Assembly: GCF_002575655.3 (NCBI RefSeq)
Contig: NC_053036.3
Span: forward strand, 647,550,736-647,614,735
Direction: 5' to 3'
DNA: 64,000 nucleotides
Source: Aegilops tauschii subsp. strangulata
Taxonomy: Eukaryota; Streptophyta; Magnoliopsida; Poales; Poaceae
Shown piece by piece: positions 23,477 through 35,374 of the stretch (positions are counted from its first letter, which is position 1; every line of letters begins with the position of its first letter). The position numbers were made by a program, and so were the translations under genes. The notes beneath the pieces are model-generated. The model ran no database searches and was not told where the DNA came from. It saw only the letters and a list, made by a program, of their open reading frames with translations.

Positions 23477-24387
23477 TTAGTAAGCTTGGCCTCATCGCAT
23501 GTTGTGGTGTGAGTCTAGACACAGGCAGGTGAAGATGCTCAATGGGGCGGCGCTCATACAGTGAAGCTCTATGTAGTATGTACAATGACAAAGTTCATCA
23601 TTGAAGTTATCTCCCTGTTAGTGTTAACCAAACGTTGCATCTGTTATGCGTGCATGCCACTATCTGAATGTGGTCAATCCTAAGTCGTCTCTCTTAACAC
23701 ATAAGATGAGAGTATTTTTCCCTTGCTAAGTTTGCCAAGGCGTGCATGCGTGGTTATCGATGGTTTCTTTCATCTCCAATTTTTCTTTGTCGAGGTGTTC
23801 ATTTGAAATCAAGATCGGCGCTCGTATGAACAAAAGACGGATCACGCGCTATTGATTAAGGTTTCACTCTAAATAGAATTTTAAAAATAGTTAATAGGTA
23901 AAATAACATCATATTCAGATTCTACATATTTTTCTAATCAAATTTCATATATAACATGTTAAAATTAGAGATAGGCCGTAAAAATATGAATATTTTAAAA
24001 AAGCACGTTTTGTACTTAAAAATGAACTGCGGGTTAATAATAAGAAATTATAGGGGGTTTTTTGTAAAAATAACGATCCGTTTTGTCACTTAAAAGTGAA
24101 CTAGGTTACTTACCCGCAGGTTGGGGTTTTCTATAAAACCAGAAAATTGTTTCATTTTTTTCACTTAAAGATGTACTGCAGGTTGATTCTTCGTAAAAAT
24201 GTTGACAGTGAACGGGCAGCAATTCATACTTTATTAGTAAGTATAGATATAGATTATTATTATTTGCATAATGTTTTGGAGGGTACATCCTAATTTTTTT
24301 TCTTTCTTTTTTTATTTTGGTTCATTTCTGTTTTTTTCAAGTTTAGTTTTATTTTTTAAGAGATATCCAGAAATTTAAAACATGTTC
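23477..24387. repeat. AT-rich repeat remnants between kinase copies
   Basis: After the 3' flank of copy A, about 23850-24390 is AT-rich with repeated 'cacttaaaa.tgaact' strings and the terminus-like 'tttattagtaagtatagata'. No gene is seen. Confidence 0.5.
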
Positions 24388-24543
24388 GCATTTTCAGCAG
24401 ACCGGCAAGGTTACTAGAGACTCTGATGTCTACAGACCCATCATTCAAACAGACCAGCAAGGTTACTAGAGACTCTGATGTCTACAGCTTCGGTGTGCTG
24501 CTGCTTGAGGTAGTATGTAGCAAAGCACCGATCCTGATTGGCC
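24388..24543 (+). pseudogene. Scrap of the CRK-like kinase domain (subdomains VIII-IX)
   Basis: The frame includes DPSFKQTSKVTRDSDVYSFG and VLLLEVVCSKAPILIG, nearly the same as kinase 2 of copy B. A roughly 50-bp piece ending in gactctgatgtctacag is directly duplicated. The fragment starts in AT-rich repeat and ends abruptly at the Copia sequence. Confidence 0.85.
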
Positions 24544-24800
24544 ATATTCGTGTTTTACACGTCCCTACTTCCCAACAATTTGCAGATATCATGACCAAGG
24601 CTTGCCTACGGCGTCTTTTGAGGAGTTCCGGTCCAGTCTTTGCGTCAGCCGCGGTGCCGCTTCGACTGCGGGGGGTGTTGAGTATGTTATTTGTGCATGT
24701 ATATTGACTAGGCCCACCTCTTTAGTTTGTAGAGGCCCCACCTTGTACTTATATATACCGTGCACATTGCACCGAATCAATACATCGTGCAATTCATACA
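24544..24800 (+). mobile_element. 3' end of a Copia retrotransposon with short LTR
   Basis: Bases 24544-24675 read HVPTSQQFADIMTKACL..., the hallmark C-terminus of Ty1/Copia RNase H (HVPTxxQxADxxTK). A purine-rich polypurine tract (gcgggggg) precedes tgttgagtatg at 24676, the LTR start. The LTR probably ends at 'cattcataca' (24800), giving about 125 bp. Everything upstream (gag, protease, integrase, reverse transcriptase) is missing. Confidence 0.8.
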
Positions 24801-24950
24801 TCTTCATCGGCGAATAAAAGGCCCATATTCGGCGTGGTTCGTCGTGGCTCGGCGTTCAATTACCAACATAAATATTTTTTTATCACATAGTTCAACAACA
24901 AATAGTTCAATACAAATTATATAGTTCAACAAATATAAACTCATATTTCA

Positions 24951-25838
24951 TCACACGTCGCGCCCGGCGTCGCCCTTGAGCCTCCATAGGTGCTCCACCA
25001 GATCCTGCTGCAGTTGATGATGCACCTGTAGGTCTCGGATCTCCTGATGCATACTGAGGTAGGTAGTCCAGGTTGCCGGTAGAAGGTGATCAATGTCGGC
25101 TAGAGGACCCTGCCTGTAGTATGGTTCAGTGTCAAACACTGGCTCTTCTTGCTCGCTCTCGATGATCATGTTGTGCAAAATGACACAGCAAGTCATGATC
25201 TCCCACATTTGATCTTTATACCAGGTCTGAGCAGGGTACCGGACAACAGCAAATCGAGATTGGAGCACACCAATGCCCGCTCAACATCCTTCCGGCAAGC
25301 CTCCTGCGCCTTGGCAAAGTGGGACTTCTTGCCTCCTGGCACAGCGTTTGAGTTAGTCTTCACAAATGTAGACCATCTCGGATAGATGCCATCAGCTAGG
25401 TAGTACCCCTTGTTGTAGTGCCGCCCATTGACCTCGAAGTTCACCGGAGGAGAATGACCTTCAATAAGCTTGGCAAAGACAGGGGAGCACTGCAGCACGT
25501 TGATGTCATTGAGTTCCTGGCATACCAAAGAAGGAGTGCCAAATTCAGAGGTCCTGTGTGTCCACCGCCTTAAGTACCACACTGCAACCGCTTTTGGCGC
25601 CTTTGTACATCCCCTGCCAAGCAAGTGGGCAGTTCTTCCATTTCCAATGCATGCAGTCGATGCTTCCAAGCATCCCAGGAAATCCTCTTGCTGCATTCTG
25701 TGCTAGGATCCGAGCAGTGTCTTCCGCATTCGGTGTTCTCAGGTATTGCGGTCCAAACACTGCCACCACTGCCCGACAGAACTTGTAGAAACACTCAATG
25801 GTGGTGGACTCGGCCATGCACCCATAGCCTCTTTGTAT
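24951..25838 (-). pseudogene. PIF/Harbinger-type DDE transposase, broken
   Basis: On the minus strand the protein runs from about 25838 to 24951 in three frames. The order is '[21 protein letters not shown]', then [19 protein letters not shown] (first catalytic Asp in SIDCMHW), '[16 protein letters not shown]' (second Asp), an [15 protein letters not shown] segment (helix with the third acidic residue region), and a C-terminal '[17 protein letters not shown]'. These are hallmark blocks of plant HARBI1-like nucleases. Frameshifts occur near 25560 and 25230. It abuts, and probably replaced, the 5' half of tandem-kinase copy B. Confidence 0.88.
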
Positions 25839-25851
25839 AAAAAATCTGCAG

Positions 25852-27888
25852 ATGAATGTTATGGACTTGATTGGCAAACACGCTATAAAATTATCAAAGG
25901 GACTTGCGAAGGATTAAAATACCTTCATGAAGGATTAGAAAAAACCATTTTACCATCTGGACCTAAAACCAGAAAATATACTTCTAGATGAGAACATGGT
26001 CCCGAAACTTGCAGAGTATGGTTTGTCCAAGTTCTACGTCGAAGAAAAAAATAGGGACAACACAAAGTCATGTGGGAACCCTGTTAGTAAATGCCTTCCA
26101 CAAATGAACTCATTTTTAATGAATATCTATAACACTTATGTTGCTATATGCAGTGAATACATGCCACCGGAATACATAACTGAAAGCATGGTCTTAGAGA
26201 AGTGTGACATATTCAGCTTGGGTGTTGTAATGGCCAAGATAATTACAGGGCCTAGCGGCTGCACCAGATATGTTGAAATGCAGCACCAATAGTTTCTTGA
26301 TCAAATAAGGAAGCTATCTCTACGATTATACAAAAGGATAATGTTTAGTTTGAACCAGATATGCACTACATTTGTATGTTGTAATTCTAGCGTTACACTT
26401 TGAATGCATAGGTACACGAAAATTGGAGAAAAAGGTTGAAAGAAACATGGAGTTCTCCGGAGCCACTAGAAGCACAATGCCAACAAGTGAAAATATGCAC
26501 TAAGATTGCATTGAGCTGCATGGAGACAGATAGACACAAAAGGCCAAGTATAGGGGATATCATACATGAACTTGACAAGACTGAAAAATTTATGGAAACT
26601 GTTACTTATTATGAACAAGAACCATCACCACCACCTGCTACTACTTCAAATGTTGTTCAACCTGTAACAACAACTCCACCTTCAACTCCATCTCCACCAC
26701 CTTCTCCAACACCATCTTACATTGGATCTTCAACACCACGTCGGCGTCCACCACTACCGCCGCCACCACCACCACCAAGTGGTGGGTTCACGAGATTCTT
26801 CCGCACGATTTTCCAGGGCAAGCCCAAGATAAACGGTGCATGTCCTTTGTCCATTCCTTCCTCAATCACTCTTATGTTCTGTTTAAGATAGGCAGTACAT
26901 CACATCACATCTCCCTTTTCACTTTTGCATCTTTTGCACACTGTTTGCCTTTCATAGATTTCCAGCGAAGAGCTACCTGTTACATATGAATATATATTGT
27001 CTTTTCTGTTTTCGTAGGGCATAGTCGAAGCTTCACTTACCAGGAATTGGTGTTTGCAACCAGTAGCTTTGCAGACACACGAGAGCTTGGACGGGGTGCC
27101 TTTGGCGTTGTCCATAAAGGTGAAATTATTATGCAAGGTAAAGAAGTGTTTGTGGCCATAGAAAAGATTACATATACTATGTCAGATGAAGCAAAGGCTA
27201 CCTTTTATAAAGAGATTGATATAATGAGCCCACTCAACCATCGCGGCATCATACGTCTTGTGGGTTGGTGTGATGAAAGGAAGAATCTCTCGCTTGTCGA
27301 CGAATTAGTGGATGATCACAACCTTGAGGATCGGCTTTACGGTCATGGAGCCAATGTGTATCGGAGTTCAGGTATATTTCTAGATTGGCGCCAAAGGTAG
27401 TTAAACACGAAGAAAATCTTTCAATTACCCTTTTTTTTTCATTCATCAAAAGAACCACGAGTATACCACCTCGAAATTACTTATCTGACATAGAATGCAT
27501 GCTTCATGTTTCAGGTACAACATACTGGTTGGAATAGCCTCGGGTCTTGATTACCTCCATAATCAATGTATGAAAACCATCCTGCATAGGGACATCAAGC
27601 CAGCTAATGTGATGCTGGATATGGACTTCAATGCTAAACTGTGTGACTTCGGTTTGGCGACACAACTTACCTGTGCCGCAACCTCGCGCTCAACAAATAA
27701 CATTTTTGGAACACAAGGCTACATGGACCCATCATTCCAGCAGACCGGCAAGGTTACTAGAGACTCTGATGTCTACAGCTTCGGTGTGCTGCCGCTTGAG
27801 GTAGTATGTGGCAAAGCACCGATCCTGATTGGCAATCCCCTGAAAAACAACCTCATTGATAATGTTCGGGAATGTCATGGGAGAAGTG
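25852..27888 (+). pseudogene. Tandem-kinase gene, copy B, lacking its 5' exons and truncated at the 3' end
   Basis: Exons match copy A: 25852-26082, 26154-about 26303, 26412-26835 (kinase 1 end and linker), 27018-27396 and 27515-27888 (kinase 2). Kinase 1 resumes at [14 protein letters not shown], has an extra A near 25940, AEYG in place of DFG, TAG at 26290, and a donor changed from gtaaga to ataagg. The linker (TPSYIGSSTPRRRPPLPPPP) is fully open and runs in phase into GHSRSFTYQEL of kinase 2. Kinase 2 has GRGAFGVVHKG, VAIEK (Glu where Lys is expected), HRDIKPAN and CDFG, and is cut at 'GRSA' by AT-rich repeat DNA. The upstream kinase 1 exons are absent, displaced by Harbinger sequence. Confidence 0.8.
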
Positions 27889-28560
27889 CATTTTCAGAAA
27901 AATCATTTTACATAAAATGTTCACGTTTTTGGAAACTGGAACATTTTTTCATGTTTTTGATAAAATGTTGTGGAATTTCAAAAAGTGTTCCCTCTTGCAA
28001 ATATTTTTCACAAATTCCAATATGTTCATGAATTCAAAAAATGTTTGGGAATTTTAAAGTTATTTTGGTTTTTCAAAAATTGTTCCTGCTTCCGAATTTT
28101 GTTCACAAATTTAAAATATGTTCTTGTTTTTAAAAGTTCTTCAAAAACTAAAAAAATCTTTCCCGTATTTTAACTTGATTCACAAATTAAAACATTGTTC
28201 ACATTTTTCAGAAAGAAGATTGCAATTTGTCAAAATTTTATTCTGAATTAAAAAAATCCAGATGCACTCGGAAGCTCCCTTGGCTACATGCCTCCGTGAG
28301 CTAGTGGTCGTGAGTTTGATTCCTGTTGAGCGCATCACAATTTTTGGTTTTTTTCACAGCTCGTGCGCGGCTGCTACTTCATGGGCCAGCACAGCCGGGG
28401 ACTCCCCCGGTGCAAAATCCGGGCTGTTTGCGACAATAAGAGTGTGATATTGCGACAATCGAGAGTTTGGGCTAGCCATTTCAGTATTTATTCCCCCACC
28501 AGTTTTAAGAGGGTTCTAGAACATTTCCTGAACCAGTTTTTTGTCAATATTGCGACAAGA
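27889..28560. repeat. AT-rich dispersed repeat with tRNA-like tail
   Basis: The stretch is full of 'ttcaaaaa' and 'tgttca' motifs like the element at 16415-17515. Near 28292-28325 the string 'gtgagctagtggtcgtgag' with tttgattcctg looks like a decayed tRNA-type promoter (B-box-like). No gene is seen. Confidence 0.5.
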
Positions 28561-28773
28561 CGCACCAAAATGCATTCACGTGAAGAGAAATGCAAGCAAT
28601 TAGATCTTGAAAAGAAGAAAGCTGGGAAGAAAGCAGAGTTTGAGAAAGCCAAGGGAGAATTGAAAAATGAAATGTTGAAGTGGGAATCTGAAAATGAGAT
28701 ATCAGAGAGGGAACTGGAAAATGAGAAAGCTATGCTTAGTCATGATATCAAAGAGCTAGACATCTCACTTTGA
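28561..28773 (+). pseudogene. Coiled-coil, Glu/Lys-rich fragment (possible NAM-associated/Harbinger ORF1-type tail)
   Basis: From ATG at 28570 the frame reads MHSREEKCKQLDLEKKKAGK..., then 'FEKAKGELKNEMLKWESENE' and ends HDIKELDISL. Heptad-like charged repeats imply a helical coiled coil. Similar tails occur in plant NAM-associated and Harbinger-accompanying Myb/trihelix proteins, but I cannot prove that here. No start region or DNA-binding domain remains. Confidence 0.45.
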
Positions 28774-28975
28774 ATCACAAGCACAGACTGCTAGTGCGAA
28801 AAGTTTGGGACAAAGGCTTGGTGAAAAAGGTCAAAAGGGAAAGGGCGTTTACTTATAGGGGTTGGGCATGCGTTAATTCATATGGGTCGATGTGCAAGTG
28901 TAGGCAAAAAAGAACAGCCAGGCATCTTCATTTGACGACAATAACAGAGCGACGCCCAATGCATCATGTTCAAGA

Positions 28976-29221
28976 TCTCTACTCTTATAAAAAACCGAGT
29001 TGGTGATGATGGTGTGCCTATCATCCTGCAATATGGACCATCTGATCTATATCTACGGATAGAAAGCAAACTATGACAATTTTGCAAAAAGATATCCGCA
29101 CCCCTCTCCACATTTGCAGATAATTAAGGACTTCCCTCGTTTATCTTCGTCTCCCACGAGATAAACAGCTCGTATAAATGCATCTTAATGTTCCATGCAA
29201 CGCATGGGCCTCTTGCTAGTA
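28976..29221. repeat. Dispersed repeat ending in 'gggcctcttgctagta'
   Basis: It starts near ctactcttataaaaaaccga and ends with caacgcatgggcctcttgct plus agta. In reverse complement that end matches the terminus at 16415 (actagcaaaagggcccgtgc). It is probably a small non-autonomous element of the same family. Confidence 0.55.
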
Positions 29222-30747
29222 AATAGAGAAACACATAATCTCAAATATGGCTATTCCTAACTGGTTAGACGCACAGCTCGAATCCACGCCATCCCCTCGT
29301 CTTGTGGATTAGCGCCGCAGGCCCCACATGGACCCACCTGATTTTGCCTATTTCCAATTTTCGTGGGTATCACAGTGCAAGGTCAGGACGCTGGTCAACG
29401 CCTTGATGCCCGGATTATAGCCACGGGGAATCAACCGCTCTCTCCAAGGGGCCTGCATAATGCATGGCAGATTTCGCCATAGCGACAGCTGACCGCGCGG
29501 ACTTCTTATACAGCAGCATAAAACCATAGTTATAATCCTTCACCACAAAGCCATACAAACCCTACAAAAACCTGATGGCCTGCAAGGCAGCCTGGTCGTA
29601 CGCATGGAGGTTAACTTGCCAGGCAATGCTCCAGAATTGTTTTCTCTTCAGCGAGGGAGAGACGCCATCCCCAGGGAACTCAATCTCTATTCTGGCTAGC
29701 ATCCATCCTCAGCAATCTCACACACGTAAGAAATCTCCAGCAAAGCAAATGGCATTGCCATGCTCTGCAAAACAAGGATTACAAAAGAGGCAGTAGAACA
29801 CATCATGTACACATAAATCACCAAGAAAATGTAAAAAGGGCGGTTGCTGACTAGGGGGGTGGGTGGTCCCTTTTAACTCACTAGGTAAAAGCGTGTGTTA
29901 TGCTCTTGCTCCGTACGATGGTGTGTGGGCATGGGATTGGATGGGTAATGTTCCTCTTAGTTGCCTCTTGCTCCGTACTCGGCGGGTTGGCGTGGGATGG
30001 GTAAAAATAGCGATGCGGCACACAATTCATCGCATAGGATGAAGGCACTACATGCTTTTACCTAGTGGAGTAAACGTTGTACGCCTATCAGCCAATGGAG
30101 CCACCCACCCTTACCACTAACCAAGCCCAATAGCACACGGCCCAACAGGAGGACCCAATGCCAGATAACGGTTGGATAAACATGGAGGGAGAACTAGGAT
30201 GCACGTTACCCATAATCTCTTGGTTATTACACATACCCATGAAAGGCTCTCTTTATGTAGCTTCAGAGACATCTTTTGGTTGAGCAGCTAGATGTTCCTT
30301 GGTCTTTCATCTTTTCACTTAATTTCATCCTTTCTTGCTTTATTTGGGAAAGGGGTTGATCCTTCTTCAACAGAAAATGGTTTTTCCTTCTTGGGATGTA
30401 GTCTCCGTGTTAATGGTTTAGCTTGAATTCCGATATTTTGCCACATAGTTGATAAGTTTATGGAAGTAAGTGGCAAAAGGAATAAAAAATTAAAACAAAA
30501 ATTAGAAAACATGCTTACATGTGCTCTCGGACAAACATACTAACTTCTGATTTAAGACGTGACATGCAACAAATCTGAAAGCATTGTTCCATTTAAATAA
30601 ATCCAACATATAACACATAGGCAAGCACACAAAAAATACACACTCATGCAATTCTAGGGATACAAGCTTATTGACTTCCAATACCATGAATAAGAACACC
30701 ATACAAATCAGTGATGTGATCCCATAATGTGAAATCTGCCCTGCAAA
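29222..30747. other. Intergenic; contains an unrecognised coding-like stretch on the minus strand
   Basis: On the minus strand about 29703-29440 reads ARIEIEFPGDGVSPSLKRKQ, then 'FWSIAWQVNLHAYDQAALQA', a stop, then GLYGFVVKDYNYGFMLLYKK. The composition looks coding but I do not recognise the family, and stops break it. The rest of the region shows no gene. Confidence 0.4.
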
Positions 30748-33583
30748 TCATGTCGTAAGTGCAGCCATGCTTGCGCCAAGCTTCTTGATCGACGGCCTTG
30801 CCACGAGGCTCTCCCACCACGCCTTCACGTGTGGGTATGAGTCGAATAGGACTGCGTGAGGAGTTGCCATGAAATAGAAAGTGTAGGGGAAATGGTTGAG
30901 ATCCGCAAAACTAATGAAATCCCCCGCCAAGTACTTGTGTTTGGACAAATGCTCCTCGTATATCTCCAGCACCTTTTTCAGCTTCTCCAGGCTTTCATCC
31001 ACCACCTTTTGGTTGGTGGGTATGCCTTGCAAGAGCGGGTTAAAGAGGCACTCATACACGACCGGCGAGAGGGCTGGGTTGTAGGTGTGTGCCTCGACCT
31101 CGGTTCATATGTCCACCATTGTGGCTTCTTTCAGGTTACCTTCCCTCATCAGATTGGCTTCATTCATCTTGTACTTGTGGATCACGTACTTTGAAATTGC
31201 GCGTGACTCTGGAAATACGAAAAAATCAATGTTTGAGAAATTGAGAGGATATTCTGGATGAGCTTTACTTCGGTCCACCCCTTTAGAATAGTCTACAACT
31301 TTCTATGCAGATCAATGGTGGGGATTAGAATTTACCTTTTGGTAAAAAGGACAATATCTTCATCTCACTTTTTTTTGTAAAAACAACCTCATGTGTGTTG
31401 TTTTGTTAGTAAATTACCTCACATGGTAGAAACAATACATACCATCAGGCCCAAACCTAAACATGTTTGAGTTGTATGTATTAGTCCATCACTATCACTA
31501 GACATTGCCACCATGCAAAAGCTATACCTCACTTATTGCGAGGTACAAACGAGCCCTCGCCTAGAGGCGTGTAGTACCTCGGCTTGCCTAGTACACTAGT
31601 TTTCCCGATTTTTCTACTGCATTGGTCCGGTTTTGCAGTGTGATTTTTCTACTGCCTTTTTCTTTGCTTCTCTTTTGCCTTTTGCCTTTTTCCTTTTTTA
31701 ATACTCTTTGGTTATTATTTTTTGTGTTTTCTGTTCTTTTCCATTTTTATTTTTCTGTCACTTTACTTTATTTCCCTTTTTATGTTTATTTTTATTTTCC
31801 TATTTGAAAAATATTTATTCTATAATATGTCGACATTTTTTTCAAGATACACAACCATTTATTTAAAACACGAGAACACCAATTACAATTACATAAACAT
31901 TCTTTTAGATGCTTGACATTTCTATAATTAGATGAATATTTTCAAAATACATGATGAACAATTTTCAATACAGGATTAATTTGTTTTAATGTGTGACAGA
32001 CATTTTTTCTTTAATACATGACAAACTTTTTTTTTGAAACACATGTTGCACTTTTGTAAAAATACTTGAACTCCTTTTAAAACAACATCATCATTTGATT
32101 AAAATTAAGGAACATTTTTAAAAAATACAAAAAATCATATTACTTTTCAAACAGTTTATCGAGAACTAATAAAATGAACATAAAATATCCAAAAAGAAGA
32201 AAAAAAATTGTATCTGTGTTGATGGGCCACGCTGACTGCGTCCCCTTTACCCTTTCTCATGAGCGACGCCTCCCATCCCGCTTGCAAAGAGCAAGACATA
32301 GATGCACTTCTTGTTTGCTAAAAAAAAGGTGTACTTCTCGCTTTATCCTTAAAAAGATGCACTCTCACCACCGTTTCCAAAAACCTCGGTGGAGCGAGCG
32401 CTATGGAACTTGGTGTAGAGGGTCAGGGCATACTCGTATTGCCGATGATGGACATGTTCTGCAGTGCCACCATCGGCATTCAAACACAATCTCTGGGCTA
32501 TATAAGATGAATGCTATGTTAGATCCTTTTGTTTAGCTTATTTCTTGTTTGTGTTAAAACTAGTACTCCTTTTTTTCATGAATTCAAACTAGTCATCTGT
32601 GTATTAATTAATATGAACACGACGTAACTGGGGCATATATGATATATACTAGTTTTCCTAGACCGGGACATAGGCTTGGCAGGTGGGCGATGCTACTGCC
32701 AGTGCATCATCGGCGAATGAGTCTGCCCAATGTTCTTTTATTAGCAATAAGTTGAGCAGATGTATCCCTCTGGGTTTAGGCTACAGAATAGGGCGCCGGT
32801 GTACACGTAACGTCTAAAGCTCTAAATATCCGAGAACTAATATTAATAGTATGGAAGGATGAAAACACCCTTGACGGAAAAAAAAATGACTGTCCTTGAT
32901 CTTAACTATGTTCACCGAACTTGATCGCAACTCGAGCCGTCAGAGAAAAAAACTTGATTGCATCTCCAAAGATGGTACATACTACTGTTGATTAGGATCA
33001 TGAACAGTACGTACTGATACCCCAAAATTAACAAGTTCATGGCCCAAAATTGTAGTAATATTCTGAGGACCGCAATGGTTAATTTTTCATGTGACTTCAC
33101 TTCAGGTCCTTTTTTTTTAACAAGACTTCAGGCCCTGCTGATCTGCAAATAACCTCAGCAAGCATCCACCGGAAACAAATTTGAAGGCTAGTGCATTCAC
33201 TTTACTACTCGGTCCCATTAAGATGCCGGTAAGTCATTTGTGTTATGACAATCACAAAGTTAACTGTAAAAGGGAAGACCTATCATACCGAAGAGGATCA
33301 GATCGCCATCCTGGAAAGCAGGGATTTGCCCGAACGGCTGCAAGAAATTAAAACACCAGCACGGAAATCAGTTGATGGAATGGCAAAAATCAAGGAAAAG
33401 GGTTTAGAGGATTCGAGTAGTCGGGGAGGTTACGTTTCTGGTGAGGTGCTCGGGGCTCTTGTGCTCCAGGGCCATGAAATCTATGTCGACGACCTCGTAG
33501 TCGGCGCCGACCTCCTCCAGGCACACTAGCACCCGGGCCACGTTAGCAAACGCCGCCGGCCCGAACACCTTCACCGGCGCCAT
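30748..33583 (-). pseudogene. Phi-class glutathione S-transferase with one nonsense codon
   Basis: Exons on the minus strand are 33583-33434 (50 codons), 33337-33289 (49 nt) and 31208-30748. All have GT/AG borders and join in phase to 219 codons, the normal phi-class layout and length. Exon 1 reads MAPVKVFGPAAFANVARVLV (thioredoxin-like fold). Exon 2 gives PFGQIPAFQDGDLILF (cis-Pro and glutathione-binding loop). Exon 3 gives ESRAISKY, GDFISFADLNHFPYTF and HVKAWWESL. Codon 101 (31107-31105) is TGA where the family has TGG (VDxWTEVEAHTYNP), removing most of the C-terminal substrate domain. The usual N-terminal catalytic Ser (xxSxN) is replaced by AFAN. GSTs conjugate glutathione to toxins and peroxides in the cytosol. 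Intron 2 (2.08 kb) is filled with repeats. Confidence 0.88.
31590..32210. repeat. AT-rich repeat inside GST intron 2
   Basis: A T-rich stretch (31620-31830) is followed by repeated 'acatttttc', 'gacattt' and 'tacatga' motifs like the dispersed AT-rich repeats at 16.5 and 28 kb. It lengthens the intron and has no coding potential. Confidence 0.5.
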
Positions 33584-33600
33584 TTTTCTTGGCTGCTGCA

Positions 33601-33626
33601 AGAGAGAGAGAGAGAGAGAGAGAGAG
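33601..33626. repeat. (AG)13 microsatellite in the GST leader
   Basis: On the GST coding strand this is a (CT)13 tract 18 bp upstream of the ATG. CT-rich leaders are common in plant genes. Confidence 0.95.
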
Positions 33627-33708
33627 ATCGGGGCGTGTGTTTGTTTCTAGTATGGTATTTGTGTATCTGCGTCCGAGCGGTGTGCAGCATCATGGCAACT
33701 GCATCCCA

Positions 33709-33715
33709 ATTTATA
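33709..33715 (-). promoter_or_regulatory. TATA box of the GST gene
   Basis: The minus-strand string tataaat lies about 125 bp upstream of the GST start codon, in a plausible position. Confidence 0.6.
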
Positions 33716-35270
33716 GGCCATTTTCTCGTTTCCCACTAGCTGCCTTTTTTGCTATTTTTGCTTGAGTAGTACTCCACCAGCTGGTTGGTGGGAGGATTGG
33801 GTGTCAGAATGCTGGTGATTAGGTGAAATAGAACCTTGCTGGAGCAATAATGTAGCATCAATTATAGGTGTCCACTATGTACTAGCTATGATCAACTCTA
33901 CCTTGTACAGAGTTTGATGTCTACCGTGAATTATCCTTTTTCATTTGTCAGGACAAGGATGATCTGGAGGAGAATTTAGAGTTCTGCTTTCAACCATCCA
34001 ACGCCTTGCATTTGCATCGATCGACAGATGCTGCGTCTCATTACCACTTTGCTTTTGTGATCAAATAAGGTGTGATTCCATGTGTGTAATCTGATTTATG
34101 TTATCCTTGTTTGCATTTCTTTTCTTTTTTAGTTGCGAATGTAATTCAGCAAATCGCAGCTGGCCATATCCTATTGGTTGCCTTGTACAAACAACTATTT
34201 CTGTATTTAGTAATTGTCAACAGATGCGATGCACTAGCTAGTTGCTTACACTTGTATGAAACTAACCACTAGGTAGTTTTTTCCTTCATTAATTAATTGT
34301 CCACCTGGCCTTTGTGCTGCCAGTGTATTCAAAATTTCCGTTTCAACCAAGAAAGGACCATTAAAATGACTTTTTTTTTCATATAATAGTAAGCATAAAA
34401 GCAGTAATGCATATGCATAGAAGTTCCACATCGTGAAATGAATATTCAGTTGTGCGATTAACACTGTTGAGGTGACGAGAAGTACCTTTCTAAATATGTG
34501 CATCCTTCTCTCTTAAAAGCTTCAGCATTGAGTAGTGCAGGAGGCTGATCGACTCCGGCGATTTCAGCCCCTTTACTAATCTTGCGAGCTCTCCTTGTAG
34601 ATGGTTCAGTAGTGCCTTGTCACAGACATCACTACATTAATTGAGGAGAGCTGCTATACACACGACGTTTTTGGAACGATGCATGAACGATACTCCACAT
34701 CCAGCCATTGAATCATAGAATAAAGTGCTTCACATCCATCTGATTGTGAATCGTGCATGCATCGTGCGTGCAGTGTTGTCTGTCTAGTATTTTCGTTAAT
34801 TGAGCTGTGCAGTGTCGGAAACAGAAGCGTGTTCCTTCCTGGGTTGCTCGATGTGAGCGTGCGCAGCCATGACAATGGCTGTTCTGGCATTGCCTCCCAA
34901 TGGATGTGCCCATTTCTTCCATTGCTTCAGCAGGAACATGGTATGGTAGTACAGTGATTGGTCAAAGAGCAGGCAAAAAATGAGTAGAAAGGGGAACGTG
35001 AAGCTGCAGCGCCAAATGAAAATCAGAATTACTTTACTCCCTGTCTCTGTCTTACCCCGAAATGAAGCGGCCGGCGTGCCGTCCAGGTTCCGCCCGCCTT
35101 CACCGGCGTGGCCGGCCCAGGTAGGTTGTGCAGAAAGATAAATGAGCGCGCGCGCTAGGTGAAGGCGGGAAGCCGCGAGTACGCGTCCGCTCGCGCCCGA
35201 CCACGCGCACCCCACGTGTTCCGCGAAACACCAGACCCGACCCCGATTTGGAAGTGGTCTCTCCTCTCCA
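33716..35270. other. Intergenic region between divergent GST and DUF6598 gene 1
   Basis: No gene is supported. Parts near 34520-34960 are less AT-rich but every frame is short and lacks known motifs. Confidence 0.5.
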
Positions 35271-35277
35271 TATAAAG
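35271..35277 (+). promoter_or_regulatory. TATA box upstream of the ALKBH-like fragment and DUF6598 gene 1
   Basis: The string tataaag follows a C/T-rich stretch, about 104 bp upstream of the first ATG (35375) and 349 bp upstream of the DUF6598 ATG (35620). Confidence 0.65.
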
Positions 35278-35374
35278 CTGAGCTACCTCAGCCGCCAATC
35301 CAGTCAAAATCCTCTGCCCTCGTCCGCCCATCAGATCCCCTTGCTCTGCCTCAGCCGCCGCCGGAGCCGCCGCG

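Noticed and set aside
24676..24800. Complete Copia element
   Set aside because: Only the RNase H tail, polypurine tract and one short LTR are visible; no second LTR or other domains.
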